From Myxococcus landrumus (GTDB lineage Bacteria; Myxococcota; Myxococcia; Myxococcales; Myxococcaceae): DNA of 64,000 nucleotides. Numbering within the stretch: position 1 is the stretch's first letter; each line of letters starts with the position of its first letter. This document shows positions 9,964 to 19,057 of the stretch, in pieces. The stretch spans positions 7,122,501 to 7,186,500 of the forward strand of contig NZ_CP071091.1 in the NCBI RefSeq assembly GCF_017301635.1, written 5' to 3'. Position numbers and translations under genes: made by a program. Under the pieces are notes generated by a model, which saw only the letters and a program-made list of their open reading frames with translations, was not told the origin of the DNA and did not search any database.

Positions 9964-12347
9964 AGATGGACCTCCAGGGTGAGCGAGGCCGTCCTTGGCG
10001 ACCCCGCGGTGAAATGTCTGGCCGGCACGAGGCTGGCCGGGGCGTTCGGGTCGAAACGCGAGCTGTAGACGAACTCGCCATCCCTCCAGCGCGAGTCCAG
10101 GAGGTTCATCACCTCCAGCCTCAGGCCCAGCTCGCCGCGGCGCACGGCCACGTCCACGTCCGTGAGGAACACCGTGCGGCTTCGCTCGTCGAAGGGCAGG
10201 GGACGCGGGCCGATGAACGTCAGCCCTGTTCCCAGGGAGAGGAGGGTCTTCTCTCCGCCCAGCCACGACCACTCCAAGGGGCGCTCCCAGCCGACCTCCG
10301 CCCTCCCGACGAACGGGGCGAAGTAGGGGAGCATCGTGTCCGTGGCCTTCACGTAGGCATGCGCCACGGTGCCGCTCAGCGCGGCGACCAGGCCGGGCAC
10401 GGGGCGCGCTTGCAGCGAGGCCGTGAGCCCGGTGCGCAGCGTCTCGCCCGTGTACACGGTGGTGCCCACGGTGTGGTCGAAGAAGAAGTCGTTCTCGACT
10501 TGCGAGCCGAAGAGGCTGAGCTGGAGTGCCCAGCGCTCTCCGTCCTTCCGTGCGCCCAGCTCCGCGCCGTGGACGGAGACGAAGGGGGCGCGTTCTCCCT
10601 CGGAGAGGCTGCGGGCTTGCGGCGAGCGGAAGCCGTCGCCGTAGCTGGCGAAGAGGCGCCAGGTGTCCGACTCGTCCGACAGCGCGTACTCGAGGCCCGC
10701 CTTCGCGCCCAGGTGCACGCCGAAGGCACTGCGTGAGTAACCTTGTCCGTCGTAGAAGCGCGGGTCTCGGAACGCGAGCGCGTCGAAGACTTCCACGCCC
10801 AGGCCGTCCGCGCGGCCTCCCACTCGCAGGGCCCAGCGCCCGAGTGCCATCTGGCCTTCGGCCCAACCCCAGACATTGGTTTGCGTGAAGCGCGCGTCGA
10901 TTTCGTCCGAGAAGAAGGTGCCGTCGGATTCACGGTAGCGGCGCTGGGTCTGCTCGACGCCGTCGCGCCTCGCGCCGAGGCCGAGCTCCAGCGTCACGGG
11001 GCGGCCGAATGCCGTCACGTTCCGACGATGCTCCGCTCGGGCTCCCAGCACCGTGGCGTCATTGGTCTGTTCGAGGCCGTCGCCTCGCGGGTCCACTCGA
11101 AAGCCCGTGAAGTTGTTGCGCAGACGGAGGTCGGAGAGGATGCCGAAGAGCTCGAGCTTCGTGCGGCCCTTGCCCGCGCGCGGCAGCTCCACTCCGAGCA
11201 GGAGCTGATGGCGGGAGACAGTGCCTCCCTGCCGTGGCGCGGAGGCCGAGAAGAAGTCGCTGGCTCCCGTGAGCAGGTTGTCCTCTCGCACCACTCCAGG
11301 CGAGTCGAAGCGCGTGACGTAGCTGCCTCCGAGGGCTCGGACGATGAAGCCGTCTCCCAGCTTCGCTGTCGCCTGGGCGAGCAGGGCGGCTCGGCCGTAG
11401 CCTCGCTGGGCTCCGAAGCCCTTTCCTTCGCCCAGCTCCACGGCCGCGAAGGTTCCTGGGTCTTCTCCAGGGCGCACCGTCGCCACGAGCCGACGCTGGC
11501 GATACTGACCGAGGGTTCCCGCGATGTGGACACCTTGCTCCCGGACTCCCAGGTCCAGGCGCATCGTTCCCGCGACGGCGAAGTCTCCTTGTGATGCGCG
11601 GTAGGAGCCCTCGGTGACCTCGATGGACTGGACGACCTCGGGGATGACGAAGTTGAGGTCCGCGTAGCCCAACGCGTGGATGTGGCTGACTTCGTTCACC
11701 GGCAGGCCCGCGACGTCGAGCTCCACGTCCTGGCCGTGGAGGGCATCGAAGCCTCGGAGGAAGAGCTGGTGGGCCTTGCCTTCACCGCTGTGCTGCGAGG
11801 CGACGAGTCCTGGCACGGCTCGCAACAGGTCCACCGCTCCGCTTCGCGGCGCGGCGTCCAGGATGTCCCGGCCGAGCGTCACTTCGGACGCGCTTCTCGC
11901 GGTCCTTGTTCCTCGGACCACCGTGCTTGTGGCCGGTTGTGGCGCGGACTCTGGTGTGTCTGTCGCGGCCGAGACCTCCGTGCCTCGCAGCGCAGTGCTT
12001 GGGGCTTCGGTCTGGGAGGAGGCTGAGTCCTCCGTGGTTCGCTGCGCGGTGGTGCTTGGGGCTTCGGAGTTCGTGGGGGCTGACGAAGCCTGGTCCGCTT
12101 GTGGAGAAGTTGGGGGCACGCCCGTGGGGGCCTTGGGGCTTTCGTGCGTGCGTTCGCTTGGGGCTTCGTTGCGCTCGGCCGGACTGGCGTCGGGCTCCGG
12201 CTGACGAGTCGCGGGTGACGTCTCCGTGTTCGTGGGACTGGCCGTCACTGCCGCTGAACGCACTCCGGCGTCTTGCGCCATCGCGAGGCAGGGCAGGCCC
12301 GAGGCCAGGAAACATGTCGACACCACTGCGAGGACACGCACGCGCAT
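9960..12347 (-). CDS. TonB-dependent outer-membrane receptor with Ser/Thr/Pro-rich N-terminus
   Basis: About 795 residues. After a signal peptide (cleavage near AMAQD) comes a low-complexity Ser/Thr/Pro/Ala linker of about 110 residues. The plug domain follows, recognisable by TLGRDILDAAPRSGAVDLLRAVPGL, LFLRGFDALHGQD and VVQSIEVTEGSYRASQGDFA. The C-terminal beta-barrel ends in SLTLEVHL. The protein should import a scarce ligand across the outer membrane using TonB energy. The substrate is not shown by sequence; the adjacent His-rich membrane protein and His-containing lipoprotein favour a metal or metallophore. The ATG at 12347 is chosen, with TAGGTG upstream; a GTG at 12356 is possible. Confidence 0.9.
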   Translation of the reverse strand: MRVRVLAVVSTCFLASGLPCLAMAQDAGVRSAAVTASPTNTETSPATRQPEPDASPAERNEAPSERTHESPKAPTGVPPTSPQADQASSAPTNSEAPSTTAQRTTEDSASSQTEAPSTALRGTEVSAATDTPESAPQPATSTVVRGTRTARSASEVTLGRDILDAAPRSGAVDLLRAVPGLVASQHSGEGKAHQLFLRGFDALHGQDVELDVAGLPVNEVSHIHALGYADLNFVIPEVVQSIEVTEGSYRASQGDFAVAGTMRLDLGVREQGVHIAGTLGQYRQRRLVATVRPGEDPGTFAAVELGEGKGFGAQRGYGRAALLAQATAKLGDGFIVRALGGSYVTRFDSPGVVREDNLLTGASDFFSASAPRQGGTVSRHQLLLGVELPRAGKGRTKLELFGILSDLRLRNNFTGFRVDPRGDGLEQTNDATVLGARAEHRRNVTAFGRPVTLELGLGARRDGVEQTQRRYRESDGTFFSDEIDARFTQTNVWGWAEGQMALGRWALRVGGRADGLGVEVFDALAFRDPRFYDGQGYSRSAFGVHLGAKAGLEYALSDESDTWRLFASYGDGFRSPQARSLSEGERAPFVSVHGAELGARKDGERWALQLSLFGSQVENDFFFDHTVGTTVYTGETLRTGLTASLQARPVPGLVAALSGTVAHAYVKATDTMLPYFAPFVGRAEVGWERPLEWSWLGGEKTLLSLGTGLTFIGPRPLPFDERSRTVFLTDVDVAVRRGELGLRLEVMNLLDSRWRDGEFVYSSRFDPNAPASLVPARHFTAGSPRTASLTLEVHL

Positions 12348-12555
12348 GGAAGGCACCTACGGCCGGCCCACTTCGAACCCAGCCCCTCGTGCACGCGCTC
12401 CTCGCGTGACACCTCGGGCTCGAGGTCGTGAAGTGCCCACCGTCACGGATGAAGAGCGACGACGTGCAAGCCTTCAGTTGCCCACGCCGCCAAGACGGCA
12501 CACGGACACACCGAGCTCACGTTGAAATTGCTTCAGGGGTTGTTCGCGCCTCGGA

Positions 12556-12969
12556 CTACGGGCCTTGCGGCATCGCCGTCCGTCGTGGCGCGGTGCCGGG
12601 CGCACGCGTCGGACCTCGCGCGGCCTCGGTGACCCACGAAACCCAGTACACGCCAGTCACGTGGACCATCACCCACGTCGTCGCCAGCGCGCTCAGGTGC
12701 TCCACGGAGCCCGTCAGGTGCTTGTGACCATCCGGGCCGTGTCCCTCGGAACGCGTCCCACTGCTCTTCCGCGCGGACTCCGGCGCCAGTCCATCCGCGG
12801 CTTCTTCGCGCGTCCCGTGGCTGTGCGCCTTGCCACCGTGGCTGTGCACATGCCTCGTGCCTCCCGAGTGCCCGACCACCGCATGAAGCACCGGCGCGAC
12901 GGCGAGCCCGTACACCAGGACCATCAGTCCCAGGCTCGCGAGGTCTCGTCGGTCGTGCGGATTCAGCAA
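12556..12969 (-). CDS. His-rich small membrane protein, possible metal handling
   Basis: A 137-residue protein with hydrophobic segments near residues 12-32 and 95-112. Between them lies a His-rich loop containing HVHSHGGKAHSHG and EGHGPDGHKH. Such loops bind Zn, Cu, Ni or Co in metal transporters and chaperones. It lies 208 nt upstream of the TonB-receptor gene on the same strand, so it probably belongs to the same regulon. It somewhat resembles short DUF2946-like proteins of copper loci, but I do not recognise it securely. Confidence 0.6.
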   Translation of the reverse strand: MLNPHDRRDLASLGLMVLVYGLAVAPVLHAVVGHSGGTRHVHSHGGKAHSHGTREEAADGLAPESARKSSGTRSEGHGPDGHKHLTGSVEHLSALATTWVMVHVTGVYWVSWVTEAARGPTRAPGTAPRRTAMPQGP

Positions 12970-13433
12970 GGTCGAGTGAGGGGGGAGGGGAGTGGCCGCC
13001 TCCTACCCGGCTTCCCCCGTGCACGCAAGACAGCCTCCGACGCCTCACCCGAAATCCGTCTCGCAATGAATGGCATGTGATCGCCGCGCTTCCCGCACTC
13101 CGCACGCAGCGCGCATCGTCACGTTGCTTCGCGAAGTGCTCCCATCCGGCGCGCCACGCATCCCTGCTTTGGATTTCCCCGCGCATCCCCCCACGCCCCA
13201 TGCTCCGCGCCGTGGATCAGCGGCTCCCCGGTTGGGGACCCGGACCCGAAGCCCCCTGAGTCCCAACGGCCTCCCGTCCTGTGCCCTCCACGACGGACCC
13301 ACCGCGTCCCTCTGGTCACTCCCCCACACCGTCGTCCTCCAACTCCCCCTCCAGGGTGTAGGGCCTGTAGTCCGTTTGACGCGCCGCATTGATTCCCGTG
13401 TCACACGGGACAAACCATCATTACAATCCACCT
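12970..13433. other. intergenic region upstream of glpD
   Basis: This 460-nt stretch is divergent between the His-rich protein gene and glpD. Open frames in it have poor codon bias and no ribosome sites. It holds a 17-bp perfect palindrome at 13394-13410 and an AT-rich TACAAT at 13422-13427. I see no RNA gene. A Myxo-type promoter for each side presumably lies here. Confidence 0.5.
13394..13410. promoter_or_regulatory. palindromic operator candidate before glpD
   Basis: TCCCGTG-TCA-CACGGGA is a perfect 7-3-7 inverted repeat. It is followed 12 nt later by TACAAT (13422-13427), a good -10 hexamer about 7 nt before the GTG chosen as the glpD start. A regulator binding the palindrome would cover the -35 position. 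Confidence 0.5.
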
Positions 13434-15128
13434 GTGCGTTCTGAATCCGCAGCGCTCCGCCAGCTCCCCGCAGAAGGGCACGTTCCACCGACGAAGCCGC
13501 GCTCCGAGCGGCTCAAGGCCCTGGCCACCGAGGAGTTCGACGTCCTCATCATCGGCGGCGGTGTCACCGGCGCCGGCTCCGCGCGAGACGCCACCCTGCG
13601 TGGCCTCAAGGTCGCGCTCGTCGAACGCGAGGACTTCGCCAGCGGCACCTCCAGCCGCTCCTCCCGCCTCATCCACGGAGGGCTGCGCTACCTCGAGCAT
13701 GGCCACCTGGGCCTCGTCTTCGAGTCCAGCATCGAGCGCCGCCGTCTCCTGAAGCTCGCGCCTCACCTGGTGCGGCCGCTCGCCTTCGTCTGGCCAGTCT
13801 ACGCGGGCGCTCGCGTGCCTCGCTGGAAGCTCAACGCGGGCCTCATGCTCTACGACGCCCTCTCCCTCTTCCGGAACGTGAGGGGCTACAAGCGCCTCAA
13901 CCGCAAGCAGCTCCACGAGGCCGAGCCGCACCTGCGCACCGAGACCCTCAAGGGCGGCGCCCGCTACTACGACGCGGCCACCGACGACGCACGCCTCACC
14001 CTGGCCAACGCCATCGGCGCCGCCGAGTCCGGCGCCGTCGTCCTCAATCACGCCTCCGTGCGACAGCTCACCGTCGTCGACGGACACGCCCGCGGCGCCA
14101 CCGTGGTGGACCACCTCACCGGCCAGCACATCCAGGTGCGGGCCCGCGTCATCGTCAACGCCACCGGTCCGTGGAGCGATGAGATTCGCAAGCTCGACTC
14201 GCCCGATGGCACCGCCCACGCCGTGCGCGGCAGCAAGGGCGTCCACATCGCCGTGCCTCGCGAGCGCCTGGGCAACCGCGACGCCCTCACGCTGCTGTCC
14301 CCCAAGGACGGCCGCGTCATGTTCGTCCTCCCCGCAGACCACTTCACCATCATCGGCACCACGGAGACGTCCACCCGCGCGCACCCCGCGGAGGTCCGCG
14401 CCAGCGAGTCCGACGTCGCCTATCTCCTCGAGTCCGCCAACGCCTTCTTCCCCAACGCCCACCTCACCCGCGAGGACGTGGTGAGCGCCTGGGCCGGCAT
14501 CCGCCCTCTCTCCGCCAGCGGGTACCACGGCAATACCGATGCGGGCAGCGCCAGCCGCGAACACCACATCGACATCAGCCCCACCGGCGTGCTCGCCATC
14601 AGCGGCGGAAAGCTCACCACCTACCGCGTCATGGCTCGCGATGTGGTGAACGCCGTGGAGCGGCAGCTCAACCAGCCCCGTCACAAGTCCGCCACCGAGT
14701 CGCTCCCGCTTCCCGGCGGAGACATCCCGAACCTCGACGCGGAGCTCGCCGCCGCGCGCGACGCCATCGGAGACGCGGATACCGCCACGCACCTCGTGCG
14801 GGCCTATGGCAGCCGCTGGCGCCAGGTCTGGGCCCTCACGCGCGAGGAGTCGTCGCTCGCGCAGCCGCTCGCGTCGGGGCTCCCGTACCGCGCAGCCGAG
14901 GCCGTGTGGGGCGTCACCCACGAGTTCGTCCACTCGCTCTCGGACCTGCTCATCCGCCGGCTCAAGGTGGCCTTTGAAACACGCGACCTGGGACGGGGCG
15001 CCGCGCAGGTGGCGGCCAGCGTCATGGCGCCTCGGCTGGGGTGGGATGCGGCGGAGACACAGCGGCAGCTCGACCTGTATGCCGCCGACGCGCTGCGCAT
15101 CTTCGGCGTCGACTCCGCCGAGGCGTGA
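13434..15128 (+). CDS. glpD: aerobic glycerol-3-phosphate dehydrogenase
   Basis: A FAD-dependent membrane-peripheral dehydrogenase oxidising sn-glycerol 3-phosphate to dihydroxyacetone phosphate and passing electrons to quinone. It has the dinucleotide motif DVLIIGGGVTGAGSARDAT with VALVEREDFASGTSSRSSRL after it, the GlpD signature SRLIHGGLRYLE, and the C-terminal DAO_C helical domain (LPYRAAEAVWGVTHEF). About 564 residues from GTG 13434. The open frame runs back to a TTG at 13389, but that part overlaps a palindrome and the -10 candidate, has no ribosome site, and is unlike family N-termini; a leaderless GTG start is my preference. No glycerol kinase or facilitator gene is adjacent. Confidence 0.9.
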   Translation: MRSESAALRQLPAEGHVPPTKPRSERLKALATEEFDVLIIGGGVTGAGSARDATLRGLKVALVEREDFASGTSSRSSRLIHGGLRYLEHGHLGLVFESSIERRRLLKLAPHLVRPLAFVWPVYAGARVPRWKLNAGLMLYDALSLFRNVRGYKRLNRKQLHEAEPHLRTETLKGGARYYDAATDDARLTLANAIGAAESGAVVLNHASVRQLTVVDGHARGATVVDHLTGQHIQVRARVIVNATGPWSDEIRKLDSPDGTAHAVRGSKGVHIAVPRERLGNRDALTLLSPKDGRVMFVLPADHFTIIGTTETSTRAHPAEVRASESDVAYLLESANAFFPNAHLTREDVVSAWAGIRPLSASGYHGNTDAGSASREHHIDISPTGVLAISGGKLTTYRVMARDVVNAVERQLNQPRHKSATESLPLPGGDIPNLDAELAAARDAIGDADTATHLVRAYGSRWRQVWALTREESSLAQPLASGLPYRAAEAVWGVTHEFVHSLSDLLIRRLKVAFETRDLGRGAAQVAASVMAPRLGWDAAETQRQLDLYAADALRIFGVDSAEA

Positions 15129-15356
15129 GGGGCTCGCTCTCCCGTCCCCTCCGTCTTCCTGTGTACGCCCGGGAGTCTCAGCCCCTGAGAGAGTCGTTTG
15201 CCGCCTGACAGGCTCGCGAGCGGCCGTCCTACCAGCGTGATTAACTTCGAGGTGGGGAACGGGAATCGCTGTCCTCCCGTTCACACCGGCCGTTGAAGCC
15301 GCGCCGGAGCACGCGACGTACCAACCCGTTGGCCGGGGCGTTCAAGGAGAGTCACG

Positions 15357-17144
15357 ATGAAGCGTTGGGTCTGGCTGGGGGTGCTCGGAGGGGTGATGGC
15401 ATGTACCAAGGTGCCAGGCAACAAGCCCGTCGAGCCCGAGAACGTCTGTCCTGGAACCGAGCAGCTCTCGCTGTCGACTCCTCTTCAATCCCAGAAGGCA
15501 CAGCCTCAGGAGGATGGAGCGGAGTCGGTGCTCATCACCTACCGCCCGCGTGCCTCCGTCAGCGCCAAGGTCAGCGCGGATGCCTTCGCCGACGAAGCCC
15601 GTCGCATGGGCGCGGACGTGAAACATCGCTTCTCCAGCATCAACACCGTGGCCGCTCGGGTGACGCCCGAGACGCGCGCGGCGCTGGCCCGCAACCCCGA
15701 CGTGTTGCACGTGGAGCCCGACCGCCCGGTGCACGCGTTCGCGCTGCCCTCGAGCGTGCTGCCTTCGCTGGTGCTCGGCGTGGGGCCCAACACGAGCGGC
15801 TCCACGGGGGAGTACACCCAGGGCCTGAAGCAGGTGCAGGCCCCGGATGTCTGGGACAATGGCGGCGACGGAGTCCTGGACACCAACGCACCGACAGGGT
15901 CGGGCATCACGGTTTGCGTCATCGACAGTGGCTGGGACAACCGTCACCCGGAGCTTGCCGCGGCGTACGCGGGGGGCCGGGACTTCCTCGACAACGATGA
16001 CGAGCCGCTGGACCAGGGCAAGGAGAACGGCGTCATCGTCTGGGGCGGCGGTCACGGCACCCACACGGCGGCCACCATCGCGGCGCAACTGGGGGCGGGC
16101 GCACACGTGCGTCCTGGAGAAGATCCCAACGGCGTCGTGGGCGTGGCGCCCACCGTGAAGCTGCTGATTGCCCGGGTGCTCAACACCAACGGGGACGGCA
16201 GCACGTCCGCGGTCATCGCGGCCATGGAGTGGTGCATCTCCAAGGACGCGAACATCGTCTCGCTGTCGCTGGGGTCATCGGAGCCCTCGGAGGCGGAGCG
16301 GCTGGTCTTCGAGAAGGCGCATGCCGAGGGCCTGGTGGCGGTCGCCGCCACGGGCAACCGGGGCACGCCGAATCCCTCCTATCCCGCGGCCTATGCCACG
16401 GTGATTGGCGTGGGCGCGGTGGACTTCAACGGCGAGCGGGCGTCCTTCTCGCAGTACGGCCCGTTCGTGAAGCTGGTGGGGCCGGGCGTGGGCGTGCTGA
16501 GCGCGACCATCATGGGCGGCGCCCCCTACGCGGACGTCCAGTCCGACGGCACGCGCTACCCCTCCGAGCCGCTGGAGTACACCGCCGTCGGCGCGTACAC
16601 GGGGAAGCTGGTGCACTGCGGCCAGGGCGAGCGCGTCGCCTCGTGCGGCGAGGGCGCGACGTGTGACGGCTTCGTGGCGCTGGTGGACCGCGGCGGCGGC
16701 ATCCTGTTCCAGGAGAAGGCGCTCAACGCCATTCGCGCGGGGGCCAAGGCCATCATCATCGGCAACAACACCACCGAGGATGGAGCGGGCAACTTCACGC
16801 TCACCGACCCGGAGGACTACTGGGTGCCGACGACGTCCGTCACGCTCGCCTCCGCCAACACGTTCCGGGGCATGGTGGGCCAGCAGGTGACGGTGGACGT
16901 CACGGGCCTGGACTACATGCGCCAGTCCGGCACCTCCATGGCCACGCCCCACGTGGCGGGTGTCGCCGCGCTGGTGTGGAGCGCTTGCCGCGCGCTCACC
17001 CATGAGCAGGTCCGCGACATCCTGTTCGAGAGCGCGGCGGACCTGGGCGACACGGGCCGTGACGACCTGTATGGCCACGGCCTGGTGCAGGCCAAGCGCG
17101 CGGTGGACCTGGCCCTCCAGCGCTGCCCGCCCCCCGCGCCCTGA
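15357..17144 (+). CDS. subtilase-family (S8) serine protease lipoprotein
   Basis: A 595-residue exported protease. The N-terminus MKRWVWLGVLGGVMAC ends in a lipobox. An I9-like propeptide (VLITYRPRASVSAKVSAD...DVLHVEPDRPVHAF) precedes the catalytic domain with Asp190 in VIDSGWD, His233 in GGGHGTHTA and Ser527 in GTSMATPHVAG. A PA-domain-like insert (about residues 395-520, with GHCGQGERVASCGEG-type cysteines) sits before the catalytic serine, as in many large subtilases, and may restrict substrates. AAGGAG lies 9 nt before the ATG at 15357. Surface-anchored proteolysis fits a predatory myxobacterium. It stands alone. Confidence 0.93.
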   Translation: MKRWVWLGVLGGVMACTKVPGNKPVEPENVCPGTEQLSLSTPLQSQKAQPQEDGAESVLITYRPRASVSAKVSADAFADEARRMGADVKHRFSSINTVAARVTPETRAALARNPDVLHVEPDRPVHAFALPSSVLPSLVLGVGPNTSGSTGEYTQGLKQVQAPDVWDNGGDGVLDTNAPTGSGITVCVIDSGWDNRHPELAAAYAGGRDFLDNDDEPLDQGKENGVIVWGGGHGTHTAATIAAQLGAGAHVRPGEDPNGVVGVAPTVKLLIARVLNTNGDGSTSAVIAAMEWCISKDANIVSLSLGSSEPSEAERLVFEKAHAEGLVAVAATGNRGTPNPSYPAAYATVIGVGAVDFNGERASFSQYGPFVKLVGPGVGVLSATIMGGAPYADVQSDGTRYPSEPLEYTAVGAYTGKLVHCGQGERVASCGEGATCDGFVALVDRGGGILFQEKALNAIRAGAKAIIIGNNTTEDGAGNFTLTDPEDYWVPTTSVTLASANTFRGMVGQQVTVDVTGLDYMRQSGTSMATPHVAGVAALVWSACRALTHEQVRDILFESAADLGDTGRDDLYGHGLVQAKRAVDLALQRCPPPAP

Positions 17145-17388
17145 GGCGTCATCGGGTAGGGCGCGAGAAGCTTCGCGCCCACCCGAGCCTTCCTCGGCGG
17201 CATTCCTGGGCCCCGGGTGACGAGAGACTCCCTCCTGACAGGTCGAGTCCTCCGGGTTTCATCCAGGTCACACCCCATCTGTCTGAACCCCCCAGGTTGC
17301 ACGCCCGCCATCCAGGTTCTGTCGGACCCAGTCACATGGGCGGGGGGCAACCTTGTTGGCCGACTCGCGGTGTTGGTATGAGCAGGCC

Positions 17389-18651
17389 ATGTCTGCCCAT
17401 TCCGCCCGGCCGGGTGCCGCGCCGGTGCACGCTCCCCGTTTGCATGGGCACCTTCCCGTGCTCGACGGAGTCCGGGGACTCGCCGTCCTCCTGGTCGTCT
17501 TCTTCCACACCACGCACCTGAGCGACCAGAGCGCGCTGGGGCGTGCGACGTGGTGGCTGGCGGGCGCGGGGTGGACGGGCGTGGACCTGTTCTTCGTCCT
17601 CTCCGGCTTCCTCATCACCGGCATCCTGTGGGAGGCGAAGGGGCAGACGTATTACTTCCGCAACTTCTATGCGCGACGCCTGCTGCGCATCTTCCCGCTG
17701 TACTACGCGACGCTGGCCATCTCGTTCCTGGTGCTGCCCCACCTGGCGGGGCGGCTGGGCCTGGATGAGCGCATCACCACCGATGGCGCGGTCTGGTACC
17801 TGCTCTACCTCTCCAACTTCTACCAGCTCTGGGTGGACACCACGCACCCCATCCTGGGCGTGGTGTGGTCGCTGGCCATCGAGGAGCAGTTCTACATCGT
17901 CTGGCCGTTCCTCATCGCCGCCGTCTCCTACAAGGGGGCCATCCGCCTGTGCCTGGGCACCATCGCCCTGGCGGTGCTGGTGCGCGTGGGCCTCACGCTC
18001 GCTGGCGCCAGCGAGGAGAGCACGTACGTGGTGACGCTCTGCCGCGTGGACTCGCTCGCGCTGGGCGCGCTGCTGTCGCTGGTGATGCGTCACCCGGAGG
18101 GCCTGGGGCTCTCCGCGTTCCCCTGGATGCGCTGGGCGCCGCTGTTGGCGCTGCCCATCGTCGTGGCGGCCATCGCGCTGCCGGTGGGGCCGGCCTTCAA
18201 GACGGTGGTGCGCACGGGCGGCTACACCGCGGTGGGCATCCTCTACACGCTGCTCGTCTATCGGGTGGTGACGGCGAGGCCGGGCAGCCTGCTGAACCGT
18301 GTCTTCTCCAACCGCATGCTGCTGATGTACGGCAAGTACAGCTATGCGATTTATCTGGTGCACTCGCCGCTGGACGCCATCCTCCGGCGCACCGTGCTGA
18401 AGACGCCTTTCCCGCACATTGCGGGCTCGGACTTCCCCGTGCAGCTCCTCTTCTACGCGGTGTCCCTGTCGCTCTCGCTGGGGCTCGCGCTGGTGAGCTG
18501 GAACGTCTTCGAGAAGCACTTCCTGAAGCTCAAGGACCTCTTCCCGTACAGCCCGCCGGCCGTGGCCACCGCTTCGGCGGCCGGGGTGCCAGGGGGAGCT
18601 GACGGCGCCGTCAGTCCCGCCGAGGCTCCGCCCATCAGCCGCGCTGGATGA
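17389..18651 (+). CDS. acyltransferase 3 (OafA-like) membrane protein
   Basis: A 420-residue polytopic inner-membrane acyltransferase. It opens with LPVLDGVRGLAVLLVVFFHT, the AT3 signature with catalytic histidine in FFHT, followed by GWTGVDLFFVLSGFLITG. Later come SLAIEEQFYIVWPFL and about ten transmembrane helices. AT3 enzymes O-acylate polysaccharides, LPS or peptidoglycan. No glycosyltransferase gene is nearby to name the acceptor. The start at 17389 skips a 12-residue upstream frame that has no ribosome site; GAGCAGG precedes the ATG. Its 3' end overlaps the convergent gene at 18635 by 17 nt. Confidence 0.9.
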   Translation: MSAHSARPGAAPVHAPRLHGHLPVLDGVRGLAVLLVVFFHTTHLSDQSALGRATWWLAGAGWTGVDLFFVLSGFLITGILWEAKGQTYYFRNFYARRLLRIFPLYYATLAISFLVLPHLAGRLGLDERITTDGAVWYLLYLSNFYQLWVDTTHPILGVVWSLAIEEQFYIVWPFLIAAVSYKGAIRLCLGTIALAVLVRVGLTLAGASEESTYVVTLCRVDSLALGALLSLVMRHPEGLGLSAFPWMRWAPLLALPIVVAAIALPVGPAFKTVVRTGGYTAVGILYTLLVYRVVTARPGSLLNRVFSNRMLLMYGKYSYAIYLVHSPLDAILRRTVLKTPFPHIAGSDFPVQLLFYAVSLSLSLGLALVSWNVFEKHFLKLKDLFPYSPPAVATASAAGVPGGADGAVSPAEAPPISRAG

Positions 18652-18925
18652 GGGCCTTCGCCACGCGCAGCGCCCACGCCTCGGCGGAGTCCAGCTCCGC
18701 GCGGGCGCTCGCGTAGCGGTCCAGGTTGTCCTCGGAGCCGTCGCGCATGAGGATGGCGTCGTGCAGCTCGCGCTGGGCCCGGCTGAGCCACAGGCTCGCC
18801 TGGAGCCGCAACTTGGCCGCGTCGTGTGGGTTCTTCAGGGACTGTCCAGGCGAGAGCAGCTCGTGTTCCTCGGGATACAGCACCGTCAACTTGTTGTAAC
18901 CGGTATGCTCAAGTGTCGTAGTCAT
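18635..18925 (-). CDS. hypothetical helical protein
   Basis: A 96-residue soluble protein starting MTTTLEHTGYNKLTVLYPEE. It is mostly alpha-helical and rich in Ala, Leu, Arg and Glu (RLQASLWLSRAQRELHDAIL, RAELDSAEAWALRVAKAL). No domain recognised. The start at 18925 is chosen over an upstream ATG at 18976 because the preceding residues look non-coding. Convergent with, and overlapping, the acyltransferase gene. Confidence 0.6.
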   Translation of the reverse strand: MTTTLEHTGYNKLTVLYPEEHELLSPGQSLKNPHDAAKLRLQASLWLSRAQRELHDAILMRDGSEDNLDRYASARAELDSAEAWALRVAKALIQRG

Positions 18926-19057
18926 GGTTTGAGAATGTGAACCATCCACCGAGCAGGCACCTGTCCGAACGGGCAATCGACTGTCGTGTTCCAGGCAGGA
19001 GGCGGGCCCGCAGCGCGCACTGTTGGACTGCGGGCTGCCTCCGGGCTGTCTCCGGCT

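Noticed and set aside
12970..13070. Cobalamin-riboswitch-like GGGGGAAGCCGGGT and GCCACT pieces upstream of the His-rich gene
   Set aside because: The box order and spacing do not match the B12 riboswitch and the conserved B12 box is missing.
13401..15284. 627-codon minus-strand ORF
   Set aside because: Shadow of glpD; protein composition (Gly/Ala/Val/Arg, no domain) is that of the reverse strand of a high-GC gene.
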